Positions 1-12,220 of a DNA stretch of 64,000 nt are shown in pieces. Origin of the DNA: Fratercula arctica (Eukaryota; Chordata; Aves; Charadriiformes; Alcidae); NCBI GenBank assembly GCA_947846985.1, contig CANTUZ010000001.1, forward strand, positions 171,654,447 to 171,718,446, given 5' to 3'. The translations under genes were made by a program, and so were the position numbers. Below the pieces are notes generated by a model. That model ran no database searches. It was not told the origin of the DNA and worked only from the letters and a program-made list of their open reading frames with translations. Each line of letters starts with the position of its first letter. Position 1 is the stretch's first letter.

Positions 1-3000
1 ATTCCAGGTATTTGAATACGTTAAGGTTTTTTGGTAAAGAGTATGTGCAGAGGTTGCTTTGCGTATGGTTAAACTTACTCTGAACAGACAAAAAGAAACC
101 CCTGAGCTCACGTACCATAGGAAGAAAGAGTAATGTGTACCTTGTGTCAAGCAGTTATTAGCTAGAGATCAGGTGATCTCTCCTCTGATAGATGTGTTGC
201 TTAAAAGCACCAAGAATAACACCAAAGGCAGATCACACAAGTCTGCTACGGTGACATATTTCCTCATGAGCAATGCAAATCAACTGAAAGACCAATATTT
301 TCCGGCGTCCGAACACTCTTGGCTGAGCTACAACTCCAGCGTGGTGCTGGGGCAACAGGATGTTATTCACAGACAAGCTCCTGCACCACAACCCCTCTCA
401 ATTCCCATTTTGTGAATGAATTTTCTGCAGTATTGGCAAACAACAAGTCACCCTGGGGTACGCAGTGAATGCTCAGATGCCAGATTAATTCCGGGATATT
501 TTCAAATTCTTGGGGCTACCTCAAAACCATCAAACTGCTCGCACGCAACCAAAGAAGCAGGAGCATCCCTGGCTCTTGCAGGGCACTACGTCAAGGCAGA
601 AGGATGTAGTTCACTTCTTCAGTTATGACATCTGCCTGTTTCAAATTAAGTTTACAAGACCCAGTACTTCTGGTTTATACCACATCCCTACCACGCAGAA
701 AAGGCCTTTGCAAATGAGCTCGTTTTCCCCCTGTAAATACTTTCTCAGAAACGTAATTCTGTCTTGAAGTTTACATGTGCTCTCAACGTTTCCTCAAGAG
801 CCCAAACTGTCCAAATTTCAGGTGCAAAGTTTAAAGGTAAGCCTCGAGGCTTAGAGCAGGGCAGGATCCGCTCTTTTCTCCTGAAGGAGCAACTAAGCAG
901 GTTTTGGGGTGGCAGACAGGGCCTGGTACAGCCTGGTGCGAGGACTGGGGGGAGGGAATGTGAGCTGGGTCCTTTTCAACCGCTCAACAGAAGAGATTTC
1001 GACTAGAGATACCAGGGGAGCGACGGCTTGGGTATTAAAATGTTGGCACAATAGAAGAAGAAAAAAAAAAAAAAAGGATTTAAGCTGTGATAAATAAATG
1101 CTGACTGGCAAGCACAGGGTGCTTTTAGCAGTGACATTCTGGAACAGTCTTCCCGGAGACTGTGGGGATAAAATAGTCTACCTATTTTGGAAGAGAAGCA
1201 CTATCTTTTTATAAAAGGATAAAGCCACAGGAGACGGTGACTGCTGAGGTGGCAAGGACCGAGCCTGCTGAATCCTGAAGCTTCTTGTGACCAGGAGTTC
1301 CTAAAATAAACAATTCCTTAATAGACGTGACAACCTCTGTACCGAGATCTGTATCCCCTGGCGTTTAAAAACCCGTGTCAAGGTTTGCCTAAGATTCAAG
1401 CAGAGCAGCTTTCCCTTTGGGCACCGTTTTGCATCGTGGTCTCCGAGGAGGATTTTCAGAACTGCCTTGACATTGCCTGTGCTTAATAAATTCCCCATTA
1501 AGTGCTTCAGAAGCAGGTGCTGAAATTAGCGCTCCGGTGAGGTAAAGAGCGTGCCGGAGAGCAGACTTCCCAGCTCACCGAGGTGCAGCTCCTGCTTCGC
1601 GCCGTTCTGCCCCTCTGGAGCTGAAACGCTGCAAGGCCGGACCGGCAAGAAAACAGCTCGCCGCTTTATTCGCAAGGAATCTTTGCGATGAATAAATGAC
1701 AAACTTTTTTGTTTGTTTGTTTGTTTAACCAAAACTCCTGACTCTGCAAAAAAAAAACCCGATTGAATGAAGGTGCAGCAGAAGCTCGGTGCAAGCAGTG
1801 CCAGCTGAAGCACCAGCCATCATTTCGGCAGATCCCGGGTTTCAGGCAGATGAGCTGCCCCTGGAGCAGCAGGACAGCAGACACAACTTTGAATCTGCCT
1901 CGGCTTCTTGCTAGGTTAAGTGATTTATTAAAAAAAACCAAAACACCACCACCACCACCAAACAAACCCCTGAAACCAAAAAAATTGTGGGGTGAAACAG
2001 TGCATTGCACTTCCAAGTATGAGAAAACCTGGTCTCAGCACCAAAGCACAGAGGAGGGTGAAGGGAGGGTGGTGGGCCTGGGGACCAAAACTTTCACTGT
2101 CACAGCATGAACTCATCGCAAATCCTTGGCAAAGGATAACTACCTCATCCTTAGCACCTCCATCTGTAAAATGAAGATGACAATAGCGACAACAACACTC
2201 AGTTTGTGAAGCGCTTGCAGATGCAGAGGGAAAGGGTGATAGAAGTGTTGATACCTGGAAAAAAAAACACTATGCAAACTGCAATTTTTTTGCAAAGTTA
2301 ACTTTACCTTAAAAGCATACAGAGCAAATACTTTGTCATTGCTAATCACTCTAGGCACCCTCCAAAGTGAGTAGAGTCCAGGTGGTCACGAGAATTCCAC
2401 CCGCAAGTCACCTATTTTAAACTTCAAGTTACCGGATGCGACAAAACAGAGTCTACATAAAATCTACAGTCCAAAAGAGTAGGGTTCATGTCAACTGGCT
2501 TTATACCCTACAAGCCGAGTGTCCGCTCCAGGCTCATCACTTGGCCTCTACAGCAGAGCCGCGCGCTGCCAGAGGACAATCCACCCCAGCCCCCGGGAGG
2601 GGTTTGCAGCCACCCTCAGCTGCTCTCTGCAAACGCGACGGCTTTGCTCCCAACCGGAGCTTCCACACTGGGAGAGCTGGCATAAGCAAGTCACCACCTC
2701 AGGGGTAGGTGCCGCTAGTGCTGTGGGAAGAAAAAAAATTTAATTTGCTTCCACTAATAAAAATTCACCGTGTGTTGATGCTGAGCTGTACTGGAAGCAG
2801 CATGGTAGTATTTTTACTTTTAAGGCCTTTTCATTCAAGAAACATCATGAAATAAATGCAAATAAAAAGCTATCTTGGCAAAAGTACCTAGACTGAGCTT
2901 TATTCCTAATTTACATTGAAAGGCAGTACATAATCATGTGAAGGGTGACTGTAGCAATCCCAATCACTTCCAGTCACTGAGCCTACTACTCTGCCCAGCC

Positions 3001-6000
3001 TTAAACCTCCCAAAAAGAAAACTTCCAGATGCCTCTCTTCCAGAAAACTTCCATTGAACCTCTCTCTCCAGGCGCACACACACATAGTAAATCAACAAGA
3101 AGAAATAAGAATTTTGCTCTTCAAACTTTTCCACTCACATGGGCAAACACTCCTCCTTGAAGAAGGAATCACCCCAAGAGAAAACCAGGAAAGAGCTAAT
3201 GACCCTTCTAAAGGAATCTCGAAGGTCTGTGTTTGGTAGTTGATCCAGCCCCTCTGTTTAGTAGAAAAAGCACTGCTCTGGCCTAGCAGCTTGGCTTTCT
3301 CTTTCAACGTCCCATGACATGCCTTGTAAAACCCATCATGGATAATTTACTCATCGTGTGTTCCTTGCAGAATATGGGAAAGATTACAACTGGTCACAGA
3401 CTTCAGAAGGAGGACTGTGAGATGACACAAGAAGATAAAATAAGTTTATTTTTCTCAAGGACACTGAGGCCTTCACAAGCCATTAAAACACATTCCAAGA
3501 ACTGGGGTAATTTTTTCTGTTGCCTTCTGAAACATTAAAAAAAAAATAAAAATAAAATCCCTACAACTCCATTTTTCTGGACTGTTAAAATTCCACAGCA
3601 GGAGTAATGGGCTCAAAAAGTCTGTCTTTGAAAGAATATGGTAATACAGACAATCTAACTTTATTTCTCCTGCTGGCTCAAGCATGAATCCTTTCTGGGC
3701 AGTATCTGGAAGAGGTGTAATCTCAGAAGCTGTGTTTTTCAGAAGTTGTAAAGGTCTCAAAAAGTTTTGTTTGGGGTTTTCTTTAAGGTTTTTTTTTGTT
3801 TGCTAGAAGTTCTGTTTTTAACAGTAGCATCGCTCCTGGCTGTAACGGTGATAACTTAATTCACAGGCCATTTTTTTCATATCCTGTGAATCACATCATT
3901 CAAAAAGCACCATCTTAAGACACATGGCTGCCCAAAAGCTGACCCAGTATGCGAGAGGCATTTGGGTAAGTGGTCAGGCTGGACACCACCTCGCCTGTCT
4001 CTGGGTATGGTTTTTGTCACTTGTCCTCACACACTCACTGGGCACTTCATTCACCGAGCGCTACCCGCAGTCGAACGGTTTTGGGGATGGCAAATATCCA
4101 AGACACGCTAAGCAATTTTAACTATGAAATTCAAGATAATTTGCTTAAAAGCTGAAATATGACTCAACTTTCTTCTCAAAGGGAGTTTTGCCAAGAACTC
4201 CTCTTGGTCGGTTACGAGTCATCAGAATCTAGTGCTTGAGCTTCACACAAGCTGTTTTTATTCCTGCAAAGCCTGAGATGTGGTACGTCTTTCTTTGCTC
4301 ACACTTTTGAAAGTTGTCTCAAAGAAGATCAATACGACCAGTAAGTCACCATGGATATAAATAATGAAACACTGAGCCTTAAATTCTGTGTACGGACTAT
4401 TCACTTAAATGTCAAAAAGCAAGAATAGGCTTTATACGTAACAGTATCACATTGGGAGGCGGGGAAGCAACTCTCTCCTTTTTTGTTCAGCATTAGTGAA
4501 CAAAATTAGTTAGCGGAAGAGCAACTACCTCCTCTTTGTTTGGCATTAGTGACACCTGACATGTGGAACATAAAGCTCCCGATTTACTCGTCATCTACAG
4601 GAAGGACAAAACAGAGAGATTAGAGAAGAGCCACGGAGATAACAAAGAGCTTGGAAATTAAAGACTGACTCACATCCACTGAGCAAACATCTGCAGTGTT
4701 TGAAATGTCATTGCCTCCAGCTCCTCGGTACTGCCCTTCTACAGCCGGCTGCAGCCGCGGGACAGGAGGAAGGAAGCGGGTTCCCCTCGGTCCCGCTGGT
4801 GGTCCAGCCCCAGTGGTCTTGAGGATGCCATGGAGAACCACCGAGGTGCCGGCACGCATCCATCCTGCCCACTGGCAACAGGCAATGTGGAGGCTGGAAG
4901 GCCTTCCAGCTGCTGCAGCTGTTTGCTCGGTGGCTGCAAGCCATCACCTTTCCTTTCCGGACTCCTCCTCTCTCACACAGCCCCCACGGCGTGAAAAACA
5001 GTTAAAAGGTAAGGTGTGAGGGGAAACAAACAAGTGACAGAAGACTTGAGAAGGAAGCTCGGAGAAGGATGCTATAAAAAAGAAGCGAAGAGCACAAACG
5101 TGGATTCTCAAGCTTTCCCTCGGTACTGCATGACCTTGCGCTGCAACAGGAAAATGTTCCTGCTTGGCCCCATCGCTCTCCACGCTGCCCTTCCATGCTG
5201 CCATAAAGAAAGGGAAGACAGTCCCAAATTAAGTCTCGACAGGCTACTCAGCTGATCAAAGGCAGGCAAATAAGAAATCATAAAATCCCAGTCTGATTCA
5301 CCCAGTGATTCATTACTTTAGGCAAAACACTTAAAGATGAGCCATAAAGGAAAATGGTTTTAAGTACATTTTTGTTTTGAGCCCTTCCCAGTCAATTTAG
5401 GGAAGGCATTTGGCAGAGGAATATATTCACATTTTTTCCTAATTATATTTCTCTGTGAAATCCTCTCAACAGCCTCGGTTTTGCTGAAGAGATCCCAGAA
5501 CGCACCGCCACGAATAAACGAACTCTTGTCTTCCACGGAAAGTGGAAGGGCTGTATGAGTGGGGTTTTACGGGTTACAGCAATGAAACAGTCTATCCAGA
5601 TGTATGTGTAAGGGTTAAATATCAGCTCTGAAATTCTTATTTAAAATAAATTTTGTACTACAGAAGGAAGAACCCTTTGCATAACTTCATACGTAACTCA
5701 CATTGTCTCCTGCCCCAGTTTACAAGTAATTTCTTTGCTTCAGTTTTCTTGACTGTAAGAGACTCAAAAATGATATTTACCCGATAAACTTGTACAAATA
5801 CTATGAGAGTTAACTGCAAAAGGGCTGTGAAACACTTTCAACGTGAAAAAGCTGCCATTTTTCCCAAGACTGGCCGCTCAAACTTCTTGGATTGGATTAA
5901 GGTCACAGCAATAAATACCTACCAGAAAGGAAACTGAATTCAGGCTTAGAATATTTAAATATTCCCTCAGCATTGCATTTACCTTCACAATACAAACTTT

Positions 6001-7500
6001 TAAAGCAGTGGCTATTGTCACACTATGCGCTAAGCGTGTTTCTACAGAACCGAGCAAGCTGAGAAAAAGACAAGGGAGATCACAGGAGGAAGGAGAGCCC
6101 CGTTTCTGCTCAGTCACCACTCTCCCCCGGTAAAGAATAAACCCCAAAACAACAAAACCCCAGCAAAATGTAGGACAGAGATCCAGGATGAGCAGCCCGC
6201 AGGTAGAGGGGCTGAGAGCGCCCCCCCTCTCCCCTTCCATCCTTTAAAACCCTTATAAAAAGCAGGATTTGGACATGAAGGACAATTGCTCCTCCATGTT
6301 CTACGCCAGTCTGCAGAAAGCCTGGAACAACTCGGAGGAGGATAACCCGCTGCACAGGGGGGTGTGGAGTGTGGCGCTGGCTGCCAACACGTCTCCTGTC
6401 CTCACCCGGGCTGGAGAGACCAGTTGGTCCAACTACAGCATAAATAGTCTCCAGTGACAAGCCAGAGGATGCTGCAGTGTGCTTCAGTGAAGTGCTCTCT
6501 CTATGGTGCCTCTTAAAAAGAAGGAAAAAAAAAAAAAAAAAAGCACAACAAAAACCCTTCCAAAAAGGCAAAGTCAAATAGGAGTCACTCAGTACGACAG
6601 TGAAGCAGATCCCATTTTAGTCAGTGAATTTCCACTGAGCCACAGCAGAAGGCCTCTCTGCTCACCAGCAATATGGCAATTCCTACATTTCAGGCAGGTT
6701 TTGTCAGTCGGTTTCAGCGCAATTTCGGCATGGACTTCTACCCTGAAAAGGGCAGTTATTGATACTCTCTATCCTTCAGCAACAGATGGAATTTCCCTTT
6801 AGAGGCTTTTTAAACAAAGTTGGTATTTTGGTGGCAAATGAAGTAGAAGTTAGATGGAAGGATGCTCTTTCTTTCTCCCCCTGTAGCTGTTTTTACTTCT
6901 GATCTAAGATGGTTAGACTCAGAATATATATTCCCCCCCCCCCCCCTTTTTTTTTTTCTTCCAGGATGCATTTTATCAATTAACAAGGATCTATTTCTAA
7001 TACTTTACTTTTAGAACAATGGCTGGTCCATGTTATTTTGCCTTTCAAGCACGTGTAAAACCCAAACAAACCTAAAGGTGAATGAAGCATCGCAAAGCGC
7101 AGGTTACTACCATTTGGAATAGAGGTTAGCAGAAATGCCCCAAAGCTCTCCGTGGGACACTGAATAGCCTAAGGACATGTGGCGGGTTCAGCTGGTGGCA
7201 CAAGCAGGCTGTAGCTTCACCTTCCATAAAACCAGCTGCCAAACAGGGGGGGTGTTTCAGCCCTTCTAGTGTCACATAAACAAAGCACGGCTTTACACAC
7301 CGCCTCGTCTCCTCTTTCACAGGGAGACCCGTCCTAGCTACAGGTTGCATTACAAACTCTGCAAAACAATGGAGCAAACCCCCTGCCATAAGAGCAGGCT
7401 GGACCTATATACCCGTGAGCAGACGCATATCCAAGGCACCCAAACCTGCCCCTTTTTGTTCTCGCCTTGGGCTCATGAAAAGCCAGCAGCTTAGCTGTTA
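1..7500. other. Non-coding intergenic or intronic stretch
   Basis: No exon with a recognisable protein match was found on either strand. The open frames present are short and low-complexity. The stretch holds simple tracts such as poly-A near 1051-1075, a C14-T11 run at 6933-6957 and A-runs near 6523-6541. I specifically looked on the minus strand for the missing SLC38A1 N-terminal exons (the TM1 exon and the exon ending in a KKK-type motif) and did not see them. If the CpG island to the right is the SLC38A1 promoter, this stretch would be its first intron; that is inference. Confidence 0.6.
6933..6957. repeat. C14-T11 homopolymer tract
   Basis: Fourteen C followed by eleven T. This is a simple low-complexity tract, prone to length errors in sequencing. 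Confidence 0.9.
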
Positions 7501-8261
7501 CTATGTATTTACGGGCAAACACTCACACACGGAGACACGCGTGCGCGCCGTGGGCCCAGCCTGCATTTTCTGAATACCGTGAAACTTCCCGGCGCTGCCC
7601 CTCCGGCAGCGCCGGCCGTAAGGGAAAGGCAGGAGCGATGCCCGGCGGGGCAGGGATGAACCCGCGGCCGCGCATCTCGCGGGGGCTGCGGCACACGCGG
7701 CCCGGGCCGCGCACTTCCAGCCATCGCGTTTGCCAGCCTGAAACTATTATTTCGTTTTATTTTTTTTTATTTTTATTTTTAATTTTTTGGCGCTGCTAGC
7801 GAAAGCTCCTAGATGCCGACTGCCGGTTCGCTTCTTTTTTATTTATTTATTTATTTCCCTTTTTTAAATTTTATTTTTTAAAGGCGCGCCGCAGCGGCTC
7901 GCCACGGCAGCATCCCGGCGAGCCAGCTCCCCCCCTCCTCGCCGCCCCGCCGGCCGCGGTGAGATGCCGCATGGCCGGCTCCGTCTCCCTCCCTTTCCCC
8001 TCCCGCAACGATGCCGCTGGGCTCCCCCATCCCCTCCCCGACTCGCTCCGCGCATTTTGAAGGTTTGAAATCGGCAGGCCCGGAGGGGGAAGGAGGCAGG
8101 TTTGGCGGAGGGGAAGGGGGAGAGGCGGGGGGGAGCTGCGCAGACGGCGGAGACAAAGCGGCGGGCTCCGGCCCGCGCTGCGCGGCCGCGGCGCGGAGAC
8201 AAAGGCTGCGCGGGGAGCCGCGTTCCCGTCCCTGTCCCCGTTCCCCCCCCCCCTCCCCAAG

Positions 8262-8270
8262 ATTGCATCA
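8262..8270 (-). promoter_or_regulatory. AARE/CARE-like 9-mer in the orphan CpG island
   Basis: The plus strand reads ATTGCATCA and the minus strand TGATGCAAT, identical to the C/EBP-ATF response element in SLC38A2 intron 1 (46276-46284). It begins 12 bases downstream of a candidate GT donor (8282) on the minus strand. A given 9-mer is expected about 0.5 times per 64 kb on two strands, and a third copy lies at 23924-23932 in unremarkable DNA, so function is only a hypothesis. Confidence 0.3.
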
Positions 8271-8564
8271 GCTGCTGCCTACCTTCCCCAGGAGCCGCGG
8301 GGATCCCCCGAGGAATAATCCACCCTCTCCGGCGGGAGCCGGCCGGAGCACCCCGACAAATAATTACAGTGATAATAATAAAATAAATTTTAAAAAAAAA
8401 TAAAATTAAGGAAAAGGGGCGAGCGCGGGTTGGGGGGGGAATTAAATTGGCGAAACGAAGACGGCGAGGAAGATGCCGCTCCTCCTCCCGCCGCGGGTGT
8501 GTGCATGTGGAGGTGGGCGGGCGGGCAGGCGGGAGCGCGCCGGGCGCGCCGCCGCGCCAGGGCC

Positions 8565-8594
8565 GGGGCTGGGGCCGGGGCCGGGGCCGGGGCC
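8565..8594 (+). repeat. Short GGGGCC hexanucleotide repeat
   Basis: Four perfect GGGGCC units (8571-8594) are preceded by one GGGGCT unit (8565-8570), inside the CpG island. Five G4 blocks separated by two bases give clear G-quadruplex potential on the plus strand. Confidence 0.85.
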
Positions 8595-8760
8595 GCGCCG
8601 CCAGGTGCTACGGGACGCGGAGCCCCGCGGAACCCCCGCGCAACCCCCGCAGCGCCGCCTCCCCGCGGCCGCCCGCTCGCACGTGGCCCCGGGCAGGGGA
8701 CCCCCCCGACCCCCCGCCGCATGGACATGCGGCACCTTTCTTTTTTCAATAAACATTTTT

Positions 8761-11708
8761 TTTAGCTCTTTTTACGACAACAACAGCAAAATAACCATTT
8801 TTCTGTCTCTTTTTAGGCCAAGGCTTGCCCACGGGAGAACCACTCCTCCCGGCAGGCTGGATTTTTGCGGCGTTTTCCCTGAAATGGCCACGGAAGATCT
8901 GGCATCATCATGTTACCCAATTTCCTGTTCCGTCATGCAAAATATATAAGCTGAAAATGCTGCCATTTGTGTGAGAGGTCAGAGCATTTCCAACTGGGGC
9001 AAAGACATGCTTTTTAGTTACAAAGGGGGATTTGATGTACAAGGTGATTTGCTGTAGCATGTTATTTCCATCCTAATCTCTCGAAAGCATCGTATGAGCT
9101 TTTTGGCTTGGGGAAAAAAACTTTTTAAGAACAAACCTCAAGCAAGATGGCACTGCAGCCGACAAGTTTGAGACTGTCGTCCTTGGTTTCACTCCACACA
9201 AGATGTCACTTGCATGGGGTATCACAAAGCAAAAAGTAAAAGGATGCTAGAGCGTGCGGGTTTGGGGACAGTTGGCCTGGCCACGTGTGGAGGGGGGACG
9301 GCTGCTGGGAAGCTCTCACGGCAGCTTCTTGAGGTGTTCGCTCTGGAAGTTCCCCTACCGGGTCTCCTAAATGTCAGGCCAAAAAGGCAGATGACACACA
9401 AGAACAACTGTGGTTTTCAAATTACCACCTTTGCATGTACAAGTTGGTTTCCCATTTTAGTGCTCGTACTGCATTTTTTTTTCACTAGGGTAGTTCTTTG
9501 GATGAGAAGCGCTGTGCAAACAGTAATTTAATTAACACCCATCGCACCCCACTAGGATGAAAGCCATATCATCGCAGTATCAAGGGTGAAGGTGGAGGAA
9601 GAGCTAGCTGCCCAAGGTTGTTAAGCCAAGGGTTGCTCTATCAACACTTCCTCATGTGAATAAACCTCTCTGGGGCTCACACCAGTAGAAATTTCAGATA
9701 AACCAAGGATGTGGGGTCAGATTCCAAGCTTGGGGCTTGACTCGCCATCCAGACTGATGTGCAAGGCACCATCCCTGAAAGCAAAGAAGAAAGTAGTTGC
9801 AATTCACTCTTACTCAATTAGACTTATTTCTCTTCAACCTCCCCCCAAAATTGCTAAATAAAAATGTGCATTGTGTAGTGGCTGTGGTCAGGTGGTATTG
9901 TTGTATATAGGGAATATATATATTCTGTATATATATGTATTGTATAGAGGGAATAAGAAGAAACTGTACTTTGTTCCTTTAAAACAAAATGTTATCAGGC
10001 TGACTACCAGGCGAATTTGTTGTGTTCTGTTACCACCACTCATTTTGTACCTGTAAAGGCAGGCCTTTTCTACCTTACAGATGATTTGATTCTTACCTTA
10101 TCATGTACATTCTTAGAACAAAGGCAATTATTTTTCTTGGAATTTGGAAAAAATCTTTTTAGCATATCTTAACACAGCTCCACAAAAATGATAGCACTTC
10201 TCAGAAATGAAAACTATTTTACTTTGCACTTTTCGTATTTCAAGTCTCTCCACTCTTCCCCTCAATAGCTTTCTGACTTGGTTCTGTTTGCCTTGATATT
10301 CTGTGAAACCCTGATGCTTGAGACCAGTATCTTCCAGTTCTACCTTTTATGATTTCTTGTGAGCTTTTTTTCAATAGGTTTTCATGCCTTTCACTCCTTA
10401 TTGACCTTATTCGCTCCTCCTGGGTCTTTATCCTTTTCACTTATAATCTCATTCCTATATCTGGCTTCAGCTATACTGAAGATTCAGGAATTTGCTTTTA
10501 CATTTCAAACCCATCATTGTTCTTCCTCTTGTCCGTCTAGAACTCGCAGTTCTCTTCTTGGATGCCTTTCAATGCACTTTTATCTAGTCAAAATGGATCC
10601 TCTTCTCTTTCCTCTGAAATAGCCCTGAGCCCTTCTCTGTCTGTGATAACACCATTCCCATCCTGCTTTTGTTCAGACCTGCAACTTCCAAATGATCTTT
10701 AGATTATATTTCAGCTGCCTGAAATGCATCAACAGCCGCGTTCATTTTCAGAACTACACTCCGAAGTGCAATGTTCTTCCAGAGTCTGGAAAATTCCCTT
10801 CTAAACTGTTCTTCAAAAGATTATGCTTATTGACTAGCTTAAACTGTCTAATGGAAACTGCAGGCACAAAACAAAAAAAATATACCTACATGGTAAAAGT
10901 GAACTTAAATCAAAAGACACCATGTACTTCTTTGTTTGACTAAATTATCACACGTGTGACATTTGGCAAGCTTCTCCATGCACAACTTATGCATGCTGTT
11001 TGATTTGGGGTGCATTTTATTGAAAATGGGGCTTGGTTGGCTTCTTTGCTGTCCTGTGCTTCCAAATTGCAGCGGAGCCTACGAAAGATTCCAAGCACAA
11101 TTCTTGCACCTGGCACAAAACTGATGACAGAGGGTCATTAAATTTGGATGATTACGCATTCAAATATTTTACCCCTGGGCAAATATATGGCTACGGGCCA
11201 GGGGAAAGCAGTTGCTGGAGTCGGAGGTAGCTGTGCCTGGGGCAGGGGGATTCACAGCCGATGTGATGAGCCTGACAGGAGGAGCTGGAGGTGCTTACAG
11301 AGTTCTCTTCACCTCTATTTTAGTACATCCGTCATTGGCATGTTTGAGCTTACGTGTTAGTACTTGCGTGAAAGAGAGGAGAATAAAAGAGAACAGATGA
11401 GAAGCAGAAAGCCAGCTGAAGGAGAAAAATCCTGTGTTTTGGAGAGAAGCTGCTTGCTGCCAGAAAGCGACCTTGAACACCTTTGGAGTCTCTGACTGGC
11501 CTTCAGGAATGGCCAAGAGTGATGAAGAAGCTCAGGGTGTAGGCAACATCTATTTTTGCACCTCAGTCCTGCATCTACATCCTGTGCTAGTTGAAATAAA
11601 AAATGTATAGACTTTTTGGGCTTTTTTTGTTTCATTTGTTTTTTTGGAATTAAGACTTTTTGTCCATTCGCTGCAGAGAGACCATGAGCTTAGGTCTGAA
11701 GCCCTCAG
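8761..11708. other. Non-coding stretch right of the CpG island
   Basis: No coding exon or RNA gene recognised. It holds a TATA-rich segment around 9900-9950 and a pyrimidine-rich segment around 10230-10640 with no protein match. Confidence 0.55.
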
Positions 11709-12220
11709 CACAGGAAAGACATGGGCCTGTTGGAGTGGGTCCAGAGGAGGGACACAAAAATGCTCAGAGCGCTGGAACACCTCTGCTATGACAGCAGGCT
11801 GAGGATGTTGGCGTTGTTCAGCCTGGAGAAGAGAAGGCTCCGGGGAGACCTTATTGCAGCCTTTCAGTACTTAAGGGGGGCCTACAGGAAAGATGGGGAG
11901 GGACTTTTTAGCAGGGCCTGTTGCGATAGCACAAGGGGTAATGGTTTTAAACTAAAAGAGGGAAGATTCAGACTAGATCTAAGGAAGAAATTTTTTATGA
12001 TGAGGGTGATGAAACCCTGGAACACGTTGCCCAGAGAGGTGGTAGATGCCCCATCCCTGGAAACATTCAAGGTCAGGTTGGACGGGGCTCTGAGCAACCT
12101 CATCTAGTTGAAGATGTCCCTGGTCATTGCAGGGGGGAAGTTGAACTAGATGGCCTTCAAAGGTCCCTTCCAACCCATCCTATGATTCTATTCTATGATT
12201 CTATTCTATGATTCCATGAT
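11709..12220 (+). mobile_element. CR1 LINE, 3' fragment with open ORF2 C-terminus
   Basis: A 5'-truncated chicken-repeat-1 retrotransposon copy. An open frame of 128 codons at 11721-12107 encodes the C-terminal end of the CR1 ORF2 protein, recognisable by blocks such as [20 protein letters not shown] and PREVVDAPSLETFKVRLDGA, and stops at the usual end point. It is followed by the CR1 3'UTR and the terminal ATTCTATG-type short repeats at about 12181-12220. The absence of internal stops suggests a fairly young copy. It lacks the reverse transcriptase and endonuclease regions, so it is a dead fragment. Confidence 0.93.

Larger units (their letters stand above)
7500..8760. promoter_or_regulatory. 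Orphan CpG island, candidate promoter (possibly SLC38A1, minus strand)
   Basis: About 1.25 kb of very GC-rich, CpG-dense DNA, contrasting sharply with AT-rich flanks and interrupted by A/T-rich blocks at 7741-7880 and 8370-8410. No protein-coding exon is recognisable; all open frames are compositional (Gly/Arg/Pro-rich in every frame). Such islands in birds normally mark promoters. On the minus strand a plausible splice donor (GAAG then GTAGGC) sits with its G at 8282, just before a TGATGCAAT element. The island lies about 22 kb beyond the 3' end of SLC38A2 on the strand of that gene, where the SLC38A1 promoter is expected if the locus keeps the human tandem order. It could instead drive a lncRNA. 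Confidence 0.7.

Noticed and set aside
7864..8949. Many overlapping Arg/Gly/Pro-rich frames in the CpG island
   Set aside because: Open in nearly every frame because of GC content and lack of stop codons; no family resemblance.
10700..10745. Minus-strand ATGCATTTC similar to the start of SNAT1 (MMHF...)
   Set aside because: The frame that follows does not resemble the SNAT1 N-terminus and soon ends.
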